A stretch of 64,000 nt of DNA from Streptomyces bottropensis ATCC 25435. Its GTDB lineage: Bacteria; Actinomycetota; Actinomycetes; Streptomycetales; Streptomycetaceae. Shown here one piece after another: positions 26,939-35,199 of the stretch. Positions within the stretch are counted from its first letter, which is position 1, and the number at the start of each line of letters is the position of its first letter. The stretch is taken from positions 8,453,519-8,517,518 of the forward strand of contig NZ_KB911581.1 in assembly GCF_000383595.1 (NCBI RefSeq). The letters run 5' to 3'. Below the pieces are notes generated by a model, which did no database searches, was not told where the DNA came from, and saw only the letters and a program-made list of their open reading frames with translations. The position numbers and the translations under genes were made by a program.

Positions 26939-26974
26939 GAGGGCTCGCACCCCGAAAACGGGGTGCGAGCCCTC
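26939..26974 (-). terminator. Cold-shock gene terminator
   Basis: A 16-bp perfect stem (GAGGGCTCGCACCCCG and its complement) closes on an AAAA loop, about 46 bases past the cold-shock gene. Confidence 0.85.
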
Positions 26975-27020
26975 CTACGAAGAACGAAGAACGTCGCTGC
27001 GTTGAACCCGGCGCGTTACT

Positions 27021-27227
27021 TCAGCCGGCCGCGAGTCGGACCATGTCCGCCTGCGGCCCCTTCTGACCCTGCGAGATCTCGAACTCGACCCGCTGGCCCT
27101 CTTCCAGGGTGCGGTAGCCGTCCATCTGAATCGCGCTGTAGTGGACGAATACATCCGCACCACCGTCGACCGCGATGAAGCCGTACCCCTTCTCCGCGTT
27201 GAACCACTTGACGGTGCCCTGAGCCAT
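27021..27227 (-). CDS. Cold-shock protein (CspA family)
   Basis: A 68-residue single cold-shock domain: MAQGTVKWFNAEKGYGFIAV with the RNP1 KGYGFI and RNP2 DVFVHYSAI motifs, ending in MVRLAAG. It binds single-stranded nucleic acids and melts RNA structure. ATG 27227 follows GGGGAG. The gene has a long structured 5' region on its own and is terminated before groEL. Confidence 0.97.
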   Translation of the reverse strand: MAQGTVKWFNAEKGYGFIAVDGGADVFVHYSAIQMDGYRTLEEGQRVEFEISQGQKGPQADMVRLAAG

Positions 27228-27591
27228 GCCTAACTCCCCTATTACTGGCCCTTGCACAGATCCACACTTCGCGGATCCGGGTCAGACCTCACCCCCCAAC
27301 GGTTGGGGGTGTGCGCCGGAACGCGTCGACCGCGGCCGAATGTATCTGTCCAACTGCCCTCTGCAACAGGTCAATCGGACGAGAATTCTGGACACGACCG
27401 GTCGGGAATGTACGAACAATTCGCCTGAATTCAGGGCAAGTCGGGCCCCACAAAAGGAGCGAAATACACAAAAGGCCTGCACACTTTGGCTACTTCATAT
27501 AGGGCGTGCGGCGGAATCACATATGCATCCGGCAAGGAATCACTACGGTGATCGGACCGGGTTCCCCAACTCTACAGTGCTCAACCATAGA
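27228..27591 (-). other. 5' region of the cold-shock gene, no gene seen
   Basis: About 360 bp of relatively AT-rich DNA. It holds a GGATC stem near 27261-27277 and a C-run/G-run hairpin (CACCCCCCAA / TTGGGGGTG) at 27290-27311, either of which could fold in the leader RNA. No reading frame here has convincing codon use. Confidence 0.5.
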
Positions 27592-27630
27592 GAATTGCCC
27601 CCTCCGCTTCTCTCGCGGAGGGGGCAATTC
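27592..27630. terminator. Terminator of the thrC-like/cysO operon
   Basis: A perfect 16-bp stem (GAATTGCCCCCTCCGC and its complement) with the 7-base loop TTCTCTC lies 60 bases beyond the sulfur-carrier stop codon. Confidence 0.85.
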
Positions 27631-27689
27631 GATGAACTCTCGGTAATCAAAGTTACCGACGGTTACTACCGGCGGGTACGGACCGGCGG

Positions 27690-27965
27690 TCAGCCACCGG
27701 CGACCGCGGGAATGATCGACACGCCCGCACCGTCCGGCGTCGCCGTCTCCAGCCCCTGCTCGAACCGGACATCGTCGTCATTCACGTACACATTCACGAA
27801 CCGCCGCAGCTTGCCCTGATCATCGAGAACCCGGGCGGCGATCCCGTTGTGGTTCTTCTCCAGGTCGGCGATCACCTCGGCGAGGTTGGCCCCCTCGGCC
27901 TGGACCTCGGCCTGCCCACCGGTATAGGTGCGAAGGATGGTGGGGATGCGGACGTTGACGCTCAT
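27690..27965 (-). CDS. CysO-like sulfur-carrier protein (MoaD/ThiS family)
   Basis: A 91-residue ubiquitin-fold protein ending in VAGG, the di-glycine that becomes a thiocarboxylate. The N-terminus SVNVRIPTILRTYTGGQAEV and the middle RFVNVYVNDDDVRFEQGLET match mycobacterial CysO, which delivers sulfur to cysteine synthase CysM. Start ATG 27965 follows GGAGGTCACAAGTC. It lies 120 bp downstream of the threonine-synthase-like gene on the same strand and almost certainly in the same SAM-controlled transcript. No activating MoeB-type enzyme or cysM is in the window. Confidence 0.92.
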   Translation of the reverse strand: MSVNVRIPTILRTYTGGQAEVQAEGANLAEVIADLEKNHNGIAARVLDDQGKLRRFVNVYVNDDDVRFEQGLETATPDGAGVSIIPAVAGG

Positions 27966-28085
27966 GACTTGTGACCTCCGGTCGGTGCAGAAGAGTTGGG
28001 GGCGCGGGGCTGTACCGGTTATGCGGCTGCCGCCGCGTGGGCCCGACCAGCCCCCACGGACCCGCGGACGAACGACTACCGGCCC

Positions 28086-29378
28086 TTACGCGAGACCGGC
28101 GTCTCGGAACGCATCGAGGCTGGGCCGGATGGTCGCGGTCAGGCCGGTCCCGGCCACCGCGTCCAGCGTCTTGAGACCGTCACCGGTGTTGAGCACGACC
28201 GTGGTCAGCGTCGGGTCGAGGACGCCGTCCTCGATCAGCTTCTTCGTGACGCCGACGGTCACCCCGCCGGCGGTCTCCGCGAAGATCCCCTCGGTCCGCG
28301 CCAGCAGCTTGATCGCCTCGACGATCTGCTCGTCCGTCACGTCCTCCACGGCCCCGCCGGTCCGCCGCGCGATGTCGAGCACGTAGGGACCGTCCGCCGG
28401 GTTGCCGATCGCGAGCGACTTGGCGATGGTGTTCGGCTTCTGCGGCCGCACTACGTCGTGGCCCGCCTTGTAGGCCACCGACACCGGCGAGCACCCCTCG
28501 GCCTGCGCACCGTAGATCTTGTACGGCTTGTCCTCGACGAGGCCGAGCTTGATCAGCTCCTGGAGGCCCTTGTCGATCTTCGTGAGCTGCGATCCGGAGG
28601 CGATCGGCACGACCAGCTGGTCCGGCAGCTTCCAGCCGAGCTGCTCGCAGATCTCGTACGCCAGGGTCTTGGAGCCCTCCGCGTAGTACGGCCGCAGGTT
28701 GACGTTCACGAAGCCCCAGCCCTCGCCGGCCGGGTCGCCGATCAGCTCGGAGCAGAAGCGGTTCACGTCGTCGTAGTTGCCCTCGATGCCGACCAGCTCG
28801 CCGCCGTAGACCGCGGCCATGACGACCTTGCCCTGCTCCAGGTCGTGCGGGATGAACACGCAGGACCGGAAACCGGCGCGGGCGGCGGCGGCGCCGACGG
28901 CACCGGCCAGGTTGCCCGTGGAGGAGCAGGAGAGGGTGGTGAAGCCGAAGGCACGGGCGGCTTCCAGCGCCTGGGCGACGACACGGTCCTTGAAGGAGTG
29001 CGTCGGGTTGCCGGAGTCGTCCTTGATGAACAGCTTGCCGGCGTCGACGCCGAGCGCGGCGGCCAGGTTGTCTGCCTTGACGAGCTGGGTCCAGCCGGGG
29101 TTGATGTTCGGCTTGGTCGCCACGTCGGCCGGGACGGGCAGCAGGGGCGCGTACCGCCAGATGTTCGCGGGGCCGGACTCGATCGTCTTCCGCAGCTCCT
29201 CCGTGTCGTACGCGGAGTAGTCGTACGCGATCTCCAGAGGCCCGAAACACTCCTCACAGGCGAAGACCGGTCCGAGCGGTACCCGGTGACCGCATTCCCG
29301 ACAGCTCAGGGCGGCGGCGGGCCCGAGGTCTACTGTGGAGGTGGAATCGATGGTGCTTGCAACAGTCTGCGCAGCCAT
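28086..29378 (-). CDS. Threonine synthase-like PLP enzyme under SAM riboswitch
   Basis: A 430-residue fold type II PLP enzyme with an N-terminal zinc-ribbon (CRECGHRVPLGPVFACEECF, about residues 26-45). The PLP lysine is in NPTHSFKDR near 128, the phosphate-binding STGNLAGAV near 153. Threonine synthases convert O-phosphohomoserine to threonine. The context is unusual: a SAM-I aptamer lies directly upstream, and a CysO-like carrier downstream, and no hom or thrB is nearby. This may be a dedicated paralogue acting on phosphohomoserine in sulfur or methionine metabolism (inference). The start is fixed to 29378 because upstream ATGs at 29411 and 29402 lie inside the aptamer. Confidence 0.93.
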   Translation of the reverse strand: MAAQTVASTIDSTSTVDLGPAAALSCRECGHRVPLGPVFACEECFGPLEIAYDYSAYDTEELRKTIESGPANIWRYAPLLPVPADVATKPNINPGWTQLVKADNLAAALGVDAGKLFIKDDSGNPTHSFKDRVVAQALEAARAFGFTTLSCSSTGNLAGAVGAAAARAGFRSCVFIPHDLEQGKVVMAAVYGGELVGIEGNYDDVNRFCSELIGDPAGEGWGFVNVNLRPYYAEGSKTLAYEICEQLGWKLPDQLVVPIASGSQLTKIDKGLQELIKLGLVEDKPYKIYGAQAEGCSPVSVAYKAGHDVVRPQKPNTIAKSLAIGNPADGPYVLDIARRTGGAVEDVTDEQIVEAIKLLARTEGIFAETAGGVTVGVTKKLIEDGVLDPTLTTVVLNTGDGLKTLDAVAGTGLTATIRPSLDAFRDAGLA

Positions 29379-29397
29379 GGAGGCGAGGCCCTTTCTC

Positions 29398-29542
29398 CTC
29401 ATCTTCCTCACGACGCACTTCGCCGTGAGACGGATTTGGCACCTTCCCGAGCCGGGAGCCTCACCACGACAACGTGGTCAGACCGGCTGGAGGGTTGCCG
29501 GGGCTTCATCGGGCCGTATCCCTCTGCCCCTCTGGATGAGCG
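29398..29542 (-). promoter_or_regulatory. SAM-I (S-box) riboswitch
   Basis: Read on the minus strand, the S-box landmarks are all present: CTCATC (P1 5' strand, 29540-29535), CAGAGGG, the core GGCCCGATGAAGCCCCGGCA, the AAGGTGCCAAATCC joining region, a P4 stem CTCACG/CGTGAG, and GATGAG (P1 3' strand, 29403-29398). The 3' P1 strand runs straight into the purine-rich ribosome binding region, and the start codon lies 19 bases beyond, so translation control by S-adenosylmethionine is likely. Confidence 0.95.
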
Positions 29543-29673
29543 GTATTTGGTTGTATACGCCGACGGGCACCGACATGCGATGGTCACCAGCGTTGTCCAA
29601 GACTGTAACCGAAGGCCAGGACAGTTGAGAGAGCCGTCCGAACCGCGAGATGAACGCAGAGGAGCCGCGCACT

Positions 29674-30618
29674 GTGCTGAAGGAAGTCGAGCGCTGGCTG
29701 AGTACCCGCTCCTGGTCCATGGCCGACCGCCCGCTCCACAGGATCATGGCCGCCAAACGCGCCTGCGGCCAGTCGGTCAGCGTGGTCCTGCCCGCGCTGA
29801 ACGAGGAGGAGACCGTCGGCGACATCGTCGCGATCATCCGCCACGACCTCATGCGGCAGGTCCCGCTCGTCGACGAGATCGTGGTCGTCGACTCCGGCTC
29901 CACCGACCGGACGTCGCAGGTCGCGGCGGCGGCCGGCGCGCGGGTCGTCCACCGCGACGACATACTGCCCCGCGTCCCGACCGTGCCCGGCAAGGGCGAG
30001 GTCCTGTGGCGCTCCCTGCTCGTCACGAGCGGTGACATCGTCTGCTTCATCGACGCGGACCTCAGGGAGTTCTCGTCCGACTTCGTCTCCGGGATCGTCG
30101 GCCCGCTGCTGACGGACCCCGGTGTCGACCTCGTCAAGGCGATGTACGACCGCCCCCTGGGCTCCGCCGCCGGCCAGGGCGGCCGTGTGACGGAACTCAT
30201 GGCCCGTCCCCTGCTCAACATGCACTGGCCCCAGCTGGCCGGCTTCGTCCAGCCCCTCGGCGGCGAGTACGCGGCCCGCCGCTCCCTCCTGGAACGGCTC
30301 CCGTTCCCCGTCGGCTACGGCGTGGAGCTGGGCATGCTGGTCGACGCGCTGCACCTGGTCGGCCTCGACGCCCTGTCCCAGGTCGACGTGGGCGTCCGCA
30401 AACACCGCCACCAGGACGGGCAGGCGCTGGGCCGCATGTCCGCGGCGATCTACCGCACGGCCCAGCTCCGACTGGCCCGCGGCCACCTGATACGTCCCGT
30501 CCTGACGCAGTTCGAGCGCGGACGGGAGGGGTTCGAGCCGCGGACGTACTCGGTGGACCTGGAGGAACGGCAGCCGATGGTGGAGATCGCGGAGTACGCG
30601 GAGCGGAAGGCGGCGTAA
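29674..30618 (+). CDS. gpgS: Glucosyl-3-phosphoglycerate synthase
   Basis: A 314-residue GT2/GT81 glycosyltransferase. It transfers glucose from NDP-glucose to 3-phosphoglycerate, the first step towards methylglucose lipopolysaccharides or glucosylglycerate in actinobacteria. The nucleotide region VVLPALNEEETVGDIV, the VVDSGSTDRT loop, the metal-binding DADLREF motif and AGFVQPLGGEYAARRSLLE acceptor segment are visible. I chose GTG 29674 (AGAGGAG about 10 bases upstream, family start MLKEVERWLSTRSW). It is divergent from the SAM-controlled operon. Confidence 0.93.
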   Translation: MLKEVERWLSTRSWSMADRPLHRIMAAKRACGQSVSVVLPALNEEETVGDIVAIIRHDLMRQVPLVDEIVVVDSGSTDRTSQVAAAAGARVVHRDDILPRVPTVPGKGEVLWRSLLVTSGDIVCFIDADLREFSSDFVSGIVGPLLTDPGVDLVKAMYDRPLGSAAGQGGRVTELMARPLLNMHWPQLAGFVQPLGGEYAARRSLLERLPFPVGYGVELGMLVDALHLVGLDALSQVDVGVRKHRHQDGQALGRMSAAIYRTAQLRLARGHLIRPVLTQFERGREGFEPRTYSVDLEERQPMVEIAEYAERKAA

Positions 30619-30657
30619 TTTTTTTCGGGGCCGGGGGTGTCGGGTGCCGGGGGCCGG

Positions 30658-30723
30658 TCGCGCAGTTCCCCGCGCCCCTGAAAAGCAGGGGCTGGGCTGT
30701 TAGGGGCGCGGGGAACTGCGCGA
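30658..30723. repeat. Dispersed palindromic repeat, copy 1
   Basis: A 22-bp perfect inverted repeat (arms begin TCGCGCAGTTCCCCGC and end with its complement) spans 30658-30679 and 30702-30723 around 22 bases of spacer. Copies 2 and 3 at 33558 and 47968 share the arms. It lies between gpgS and otsA. Confidence 0.9.
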
Positions 30724-30840
30724 GAAGCCCCACCGGACCCGCACCCGCCGACGCACCCGCACCCCCCACCCCCCGAGGCACTCCTGTATACGGCCGAACC
30801 GCACGTTTGACCGCCGAACCCCCGGGCTAGGTTGAGCCTT

Positions 30841-32262
30841 ATGGCATCAACGCACGGCCCGGCCCACGTACTCGTCGCGTCCAACCGGGGACCCGTCACC
30901 TACACGCTGGACGAGAGGACCGACACGCTCGGCGCGAAGCGCGGCGGCGGCGGTCTCGTCTCGGGCCTCTCCGCGATCGACCCGTCCTCCGGCGCCGTCT
31001 GGGTGTGCTCCGCCCTGGGCGACGGCGACCGCGAGGCCGTACGACGCGGCATCGCCGAACCGGGCGTGCGCATGCTCGACATCCCCGCCGACGTGCACCA
31101 CGACGCGTACAACGGCGTCGCCAACTCCACGCTGTGGTTCGTGCACCACATGCTCTACCAGACCCCGCTGGAACCGGCCTTCGACGCGGAGTTCCGGCGG
31201 CAGTGGGCGGCGTACGAGACGTACAACCGCGCCTTCGCCGAGGCGCTCGCCGACGAGGCGGCGGAGGGCGCGGCCGTCCTGGTGCAGGACTACCACCTGG
31301 TCCTGGTCCCCCGCATGCTGCGCGAACTCCGCCCCGACCTGCGCATCGGCCACTTCTCGCACACCCCGTGGGCGCCCGTCGACTACTTCCGGATGCTCCC
31401 CGACGACATCGCCGCGCAGGTGCTCGACGGCATCCTCGGCGCCGACCGCGCCGCGTTCCTCACCCGGCGGTGGGCGGACGCGTTCACCGCGTGCTGTCAC
31501 GCCGTCCTCGGCCCCGACGCCGCGTCCGGCACGAGGATCGGCGTGCACGGCCTGGGCGCCGACGCCGACTTCCTGCGGACCCGTGCCCACCAGGCGGACG
31601 TCGACGAACGCATCGTCACGCTGCGGGAGCAGATCGGCACGGCCCCCGACGGCACCCCGCGCCGCACGATCGTCCGCGTCGACCGCACCGAGCTGTCGAA
31701 GAACATCGTGCGCGGCCTGCACGCCTACCGGCAGCTCCTCGACGACCGGCCGACCTGGCGCGAGCGCGTCGTGCACGTCGCCTTCGCGTACCCGTCGCGG
31801 CAGGACCTCGCGGTGTACCGGGACTACATGGCCGAGGTCCAGCGGGTCGCGGACGACATCAACGAGCGGTACGGGACACCGGACTGGACCCCGGTCCTCC
31901 TCCACCTCAAGGACGACTTCGCACGCTCCCTCGCCGCGTACCGTCTCGCGGACGTGGCCCTGGTGAACCCCATCCGCGACGGCATGAACCTCGTCGCCAA
32001 GGAGGTGCCGGTGATCTCCGAGGAGGGGTGCGTGCTGGTGCTGTCGCGGGAGGCCGGGGCGTACGAGGAGCTGGGGGACGACGCCGTGGTGGTGAACCCG
32101 TACGACGTGGTGGGTACGGCGGCCGCGCTGGACGAGGCGTTGAACCTGCCGGCGGCCGAGCGGGCGGAGCGGGGCAAGCGGCTGGTCGCGGCGGCCACCG
32201 CGCTGCCGCCCACGCAGTGGTTCCTGGACCAGCTGAGGGCGCTGGAGGAGGCCCCCCGGTAG
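30841..32262 (+). CDS. otsA: Trehalose-6-phosphate synthase
   Basis: A 473-residue GT20 enzyme making trehalose-6-phosphate from UDP/GDP-glucose and glucose-6-phosphate. Landmarks are VLVASNRGPVTYTLDE, the glycine loop RGGGGLVSGLSAI, LVQDYHLVLVPRMLRE, IGHFSHTPWAP and the late DVALVNPIRDGMNLVAKE. ATG 30841 looks leaderless; TAGGTT lies about ten bases upstream. Its partner phosphatase OtsB is convergent at 32.3 kb, so the two are near but not co-transcribed. Confidence 0.95.
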   Translation: MASTHGPAHVLVASNRGPVTYTLDERTDTLGAKRGGGGLVSGLSAIDPSSGAVWVCSALGDGDREAVRRGIAEPGVRMLDIPADVHHDAYNGVANSTLWFVHHMLYQTPLEPAFDAEFRRQWAAYETYNRAFAEALADEAAEGAAVLVQDYHLVLVPRMLRELRPDLRIGHFSHTPWAPVDYFRMLPDDIAAQVLDGILGADRAAFLTRRWADAFTACCHAVLGPDAASGTRIGVHGLGADADFLRTRAHQADVDERIVTLREQIGTAPDGTPRRTIVRVDRTELSKNIVRGLHAYRQLLDDRPTWRERVVHVAFAYPSRQDLAVYRDYMAEVQRVADDINERYGTPDWTPVLLHLKDDFARSLAAYRLADVALVNPIRDGMNLVAKEVPVISEEGCVLVLSREAGAYEELGDDAVVVNPYDVVGTAAALDEALNLPAAERAERGKRLVAAATALPPTQWFLDQLRALEEAPR

Positions 32263-32319
32263 CGCCGGGAGGCGTGGCGGGGCATCGACGGGAGGCCGGG
32301 CCCTCTCCTCGTCGCCTCG

Positions 32320-33201
32320 CTATACGTGCTCGGCGATGCCCGCCAGGAGGCGGACGACCCCCTCCGGGCCGTTCACCACCAGGTCGGCCCGCTCCGACAG
32401 TTCGGTGACCTCCGCGCTGCCGCTGCAGACCAGGAGGCCGGGCGTGCCCTCGGTGCGGAGTTTCTCGACGGCGGCGAAGGCGGGGAGGTCGCCCAGGTCG
32501 TCGCCGGCGTAGAGGACGGATCCGGCGCCGGTCCGCGTGAGGTGGTCGCGGAGGGCCACGCCCTTGTCCATGCCCGGGGGCCGCAGTTCGAGGACCATGC
32601 GGCCGGGTTCGACGATGAGGCCGTGGCGGGCGGCGAGGTCGGTGAGCGGGGCGCGCAGCGCGTCGAAGGCGGCCTGGGGGTCGACGGCGCGGCGGGTGTG
32701 GACGGCGACCGCCCGCCCCTTCTCCTCGATCCAGGTCCCCTGCCACGCGCCGACGCCGTCCAGGAAGCCGGGCAGCTCCGCGCGGACCGCCGCGACACCG
32801 GGGTGCGGGGCGGGGGCGCTGACCGTGCCGGTGACGGCGTCCCAGCGTTCGGCGCCGTAGTGGCCGAGGACGACGAGGCGTTCCAGCCCGGGGACACCGG
32901 CGAAGCCGCCGTGGCGGACGGCGACGGCCGCCGGGCGGCCGGTCACCACGGCCACGGAGGCGACCTTGGGGGCGAGGGCGGCGAGGGCGGCGACCGCGTC
33001 GGGGTGGGCGCGGGCCTGCTCGGGGTCGGGGACGATCGGGGCGAGCGTGCCGTCGAAGTCGAGGGCGATCACCGTGCCGCCCGGGCGGTCGAGGATCGCG
33101 TCCAGCGCGTCCCGCCCGGCCGGGGTCACGGGTGTCGGCAAGGTGGCCTTGGGGTTGTCTGTGTCCTTGTGGCTGCCCATGGCGTCGACCCTATCCGTCA
33201 T
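32320..33201 (-). CDS. otsB: Trehalose-6-phosphate phosphatase
   Basis: A 293-residue HAD-type phosphatase. The nucleophile motif ALDFDGTLAPI is near residue 45, GRPAAVA near 90 supplies motif II and AGDDLGDLPAF near 255 the C-terminal metal site. It removes phosphate from the OtsA product. The start at 33201 overlaps the preceding DUF3263 stop as ATGA, arguing for coupled translation; ATG 33180 is a possible alternative with GGATAGGG upstream. Confidence 0.94.
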   Translation of the reverse strand: MTDRVDAMGSHKDTDNPKATLPTPVTPAGRDALDAILDRPGGTVIALDFDGTLAPIVPDPEQARAHPDAVAALAALAPKVASVAVVTGRPAAVAVRHGGFAGVPGLERLVVLGHYGAERWDAVTGTVSAPAPHPGVAAVRAELPGFLDGVGAWQGTWIEEKGRAVAVHTRRAVDPQAAFDALRAPLTDLAARHGLIVEPGRMVLELRPPGMDKGVALRDHLTRTGAGSVLYAGDDLGDLPAFAAVEKLRTEGTPGLLVCSGSAEVTELSERADLVVNGPEGVVRLLAGIAEHV

Positions 33202-33425
33202 CGCTCGGCCCGGCGTCCCTCCCGGACCCTTCGCAGCCGGTTGACGGTGACCGGGTCGTGGGCGAGGGCGCGGGGGTCGTCGAGCAGGGCGTTGAGCAGC
33301 TGGTAGTACCGCACCGGCGCCAGCCCGAGCCGCTCCCGGATGACCCGCTCCTTGGCCCCCGGCCCCTCCCACCCTTGCCGCTCCACGGCGAGGATCGCCT
33401 GCTCCCGGGTGCCCAGCTCGTCCAT
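33198..33425 (-). CDS. DUF3263 protein, coupled to otsB
   Basis: A 75-residue helical protein (DELGTREQAILAVERQGWEG and RVIRERLGLAPVRYYQLLNA) of the DUF3263 family, which looks like a small winged or HTH-type DNA-binding domain. ATG 33425. The stop overlaps the otsB start. Function unknown; the coupling suggests a link to trehalose synthesis. Confidence 0.87.
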   Translation of the reverse strand: MDELGTREQAILAVERQGWEGPGAKERVIRERLGLAPVRYYQLLNALLDDPRALAHDPVTVNRLRRVREGRRAER

Positions 33426-33557
33426 GGCTCGACGGTAACGGACGGGTGTGACATCACGCGGGGGCACGTGGTCACGTGGTGGGGGCGGCGCGAGGGGCGA
33501 GGTGCGTGCTCGGGTGCGGGTGAGGTGCGCGGTCGGGTGCGGGTGAGTGAGGGCTGG

Positions 33558-33654
33558 TCGCGCAGTTCCCCGCGCCCCTGAAAAGCAGGGCCTGCGGCCC
33601 GTGCTTTTCGGCCCGCAGGGGCCGTGTCTCTCAGGGGCGCGGGGAACTGCGCGA
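33558..33654. repeat. Dispersed palindromic repeat, copy 2
   Basis: The same 22-bp arms as copy 1 lie at 33558-33579 and 33633-33654, around a 53-base spacer that itself holds CCTGCGGCCC/GGGCCGCAGG-like complementarity. It separates the otsB cluster from the sugar-binding lipoprotein. Confidence 0.9.
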
Positions 33655-33728
33655 GAAGCCCCACCGAACCGCACCCGCCGACGCACCCGCACCCGCCCCC
33701 CATGTCGCGCCCCCGCCCCCCGGCCGCC

Positions 33729-35030
33729 CTACTCCTCCCGGTCAGCGACAGTGGCCGTCTGCTGCAGCTCACCGAGCACGGTCGCCGGCTTCGCGTCAGA
33801 CCGCACCGCCCGCCCGATCTGCTCCTTCAGCGCCGCACTGACATCCGCCCAGGACGTCTTGCCGACCGGATACAGCTCCGCGCTGGGCAGTGCTTCGAGG
33901 AAGGGCCTGAGATCCGCGTCGCCCTTGTCCCCCGCCATCTCCTCGGACGCGGACGCGGTCACCGGCAGCAGGTCGTACTCCCGGGAGAAGTCGAGCACGT
34001 TCTCGTCGCTGTAGACGAAGTCGAGGAAGTCACCGATCTCGTCCTCGTGCCCGTTCTGCTTGAAGGCCATCATCCAGTCGGCGACCCCCATGGTCGCGTG
34101 CTTGCGCGCGTCACGCCCCGGCATGGCGGCCGTCCCGTACTCGACCCCCTCGTCGGCGGCCATCTTCATCAGGCTGGGGTGCCCGTTGAGCATGCCGACC
34201 TCTCCGCGCGCGAACGCCGCGAACGCGTCGGCGCGGTTGAGTTCGGCGGGGGCGACGGGCCCGGTGAGGCCCTTGTCGACGAGCTCGTCCTTGAGCCAGG
34301 TGAAGGTCCGGACGTTGTCGTCGGAGTCGATCCGGTAGGTGCCGACGTTGTCGGTGTAGCCGCCCCCGCCGCTGAGCAGCCACTGCATGGTCTCGGCCTG
34401 CGCCTCCTCGGACCCGAGCGGCAGCGCGTACGGGGTGCCGACCCCGGCCCCCTTGAGCGCCTCGGCATCGGCGGCCAGCTCGTTCCAGCTGCGCGGGGCG
34501 CGGTCGATGCCCGCCTCGGCGAAGAGCTTCTTGTTGTAGAAGAGGACGCGGGTGGACGCGGCGAACGGCATCCCGTACGCGACCCGCTTCACCTTGCCCG
34601 CGTCGGCGAGCTGGGGGAGGAAGCCGGCCTGGACGGGGATGGAGAGCAGGTCGTCGACCTCGTAGAGCCGGCCGGCCGAGGCGTAGTCCGCGTAGGTGCC
34701 GGCCTGCGCGAGATCGGGGGCCTCGTCGGCGGCGACCATCTCCTTGATCTTGCGGTCGACGTCGTTCCAGGAGTAGACGCTGACGTCGATCCTGACGCCC
34801 GGAGTCTTCTTCTCGTACGCCTTCACGACCGCGTCCCAGTACTTCTGGGAGCTGTTCGCCTTGGAGTCGCCGTAGTCGGCGGCGACCAGTCTCAGCGTGA
34901 CGCCGGGGCCCTCGGCCTCCGAGGCGCCGCAGCCCGCGAGCGTCGCCATCAGTCCCAGTGCGGACGCCGCCGCTATGCCGCTGTTCCTGACCCCGGCGTT
35001 CGTCCGCCGCTGCCGCTGTCGCACTCCCAC
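33729..35030 (-). CDS. ABC transporter sugar-binding lipoprotein
   Basis: A 433-residue extracellular solute-binding protein. The signal ends in a lipobox LAGC (about residue 33), followed by a bacterial type 1 fold: AAGRLYEVDDLLS-type hinge regions, YGMPFAASTRVLFYNKKLF near 156 and NRADAFAAFARGEVGMLNGH near 275. GTG 35030 follows AGGTTGGGG. No permeases are next to it, so it must use permeases elsewhere. It is divergent from nagK-nagA across a spacer holding DasR-like boxes, which suggests an amino-sugar or chitin-derived ligand (inference). Confidence 0.9.
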   Translation of the reverse strand: MGVRQRQRRTNAGVRNSGIAAASALGLMATLAGCGASEAEGPGVTLRLVAADYGDSKANSSQKYWDAVVKAYEKKTPGVRIDVSVYSWNDVDRKIKEMVAADEAPDLAQAGTYADYASAGRLYEVDDLLSIPVQAGFLPQLADAGKVKRVAYGMPFAASTRVLFYNKKLFAEAGIDRAPRSWNELAADAEALKGAGVGTPYALPLGSEEAQAETMQWLLSGGGGYTDNVGTYRIDSDDNVRTFTWLKDELVDKGLTGPVAPAELNRADAFAAFARGEVGMLNGHPSLMKMAADEGVEYGTAAMPGRDARKHATMGVADWMMAFKQNGHEDEIGDFLDFVYSDENVLDFSREYDLLPVTASASEEMAGDKGDADLRPFLEALPSAELYPVGKTSWADVSAALKEQIGRAVRSDAKPATVLGELQQTATVADREE

Positions 35031-35125
35031 TGCCCCAACCTGTCGCACGAGCCCCGCGCACAACAGCCTGAATCACAGGCCCCGCGTTCAAGGCCGTTGA
35101 TCTCTCAACTTCCCAAACCTTCCAT

Positions 35126-35171
35126 AAGGTCTACACCACAAGGTCTACACCACGTAAGTGGACTAGACCTC
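35126..35171. promoter_or_regulatory. Cluster of three DasR-like (dre) boxes
   Basis: AAGGTCTACACCAC occurs twice head-to-tail (35126-35139 and 35140-35153), then TGGACTAGACCT (35159-35170) in inverted orientation. All resemble the dre core TGGTCTAGACCA. They sit in the 169-bp spacer between the divergent sugar-binding lipoprotein and nagK, ending 29 bases before the nagK start. Confidence 0.75.
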
Positions 35172-35199
35172 TCGCGGGTCAAAGGGCCACACTGTTCCC

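Noticed and set aside
27226..27819. Plus-strand 197-codon frame opposite the cold-shock leader and sulfur carrier gene
   Set aside because: It crosses the strong terminator at 27592-27630, has irregular codon use and overlaps the conserved CysO-like gene.
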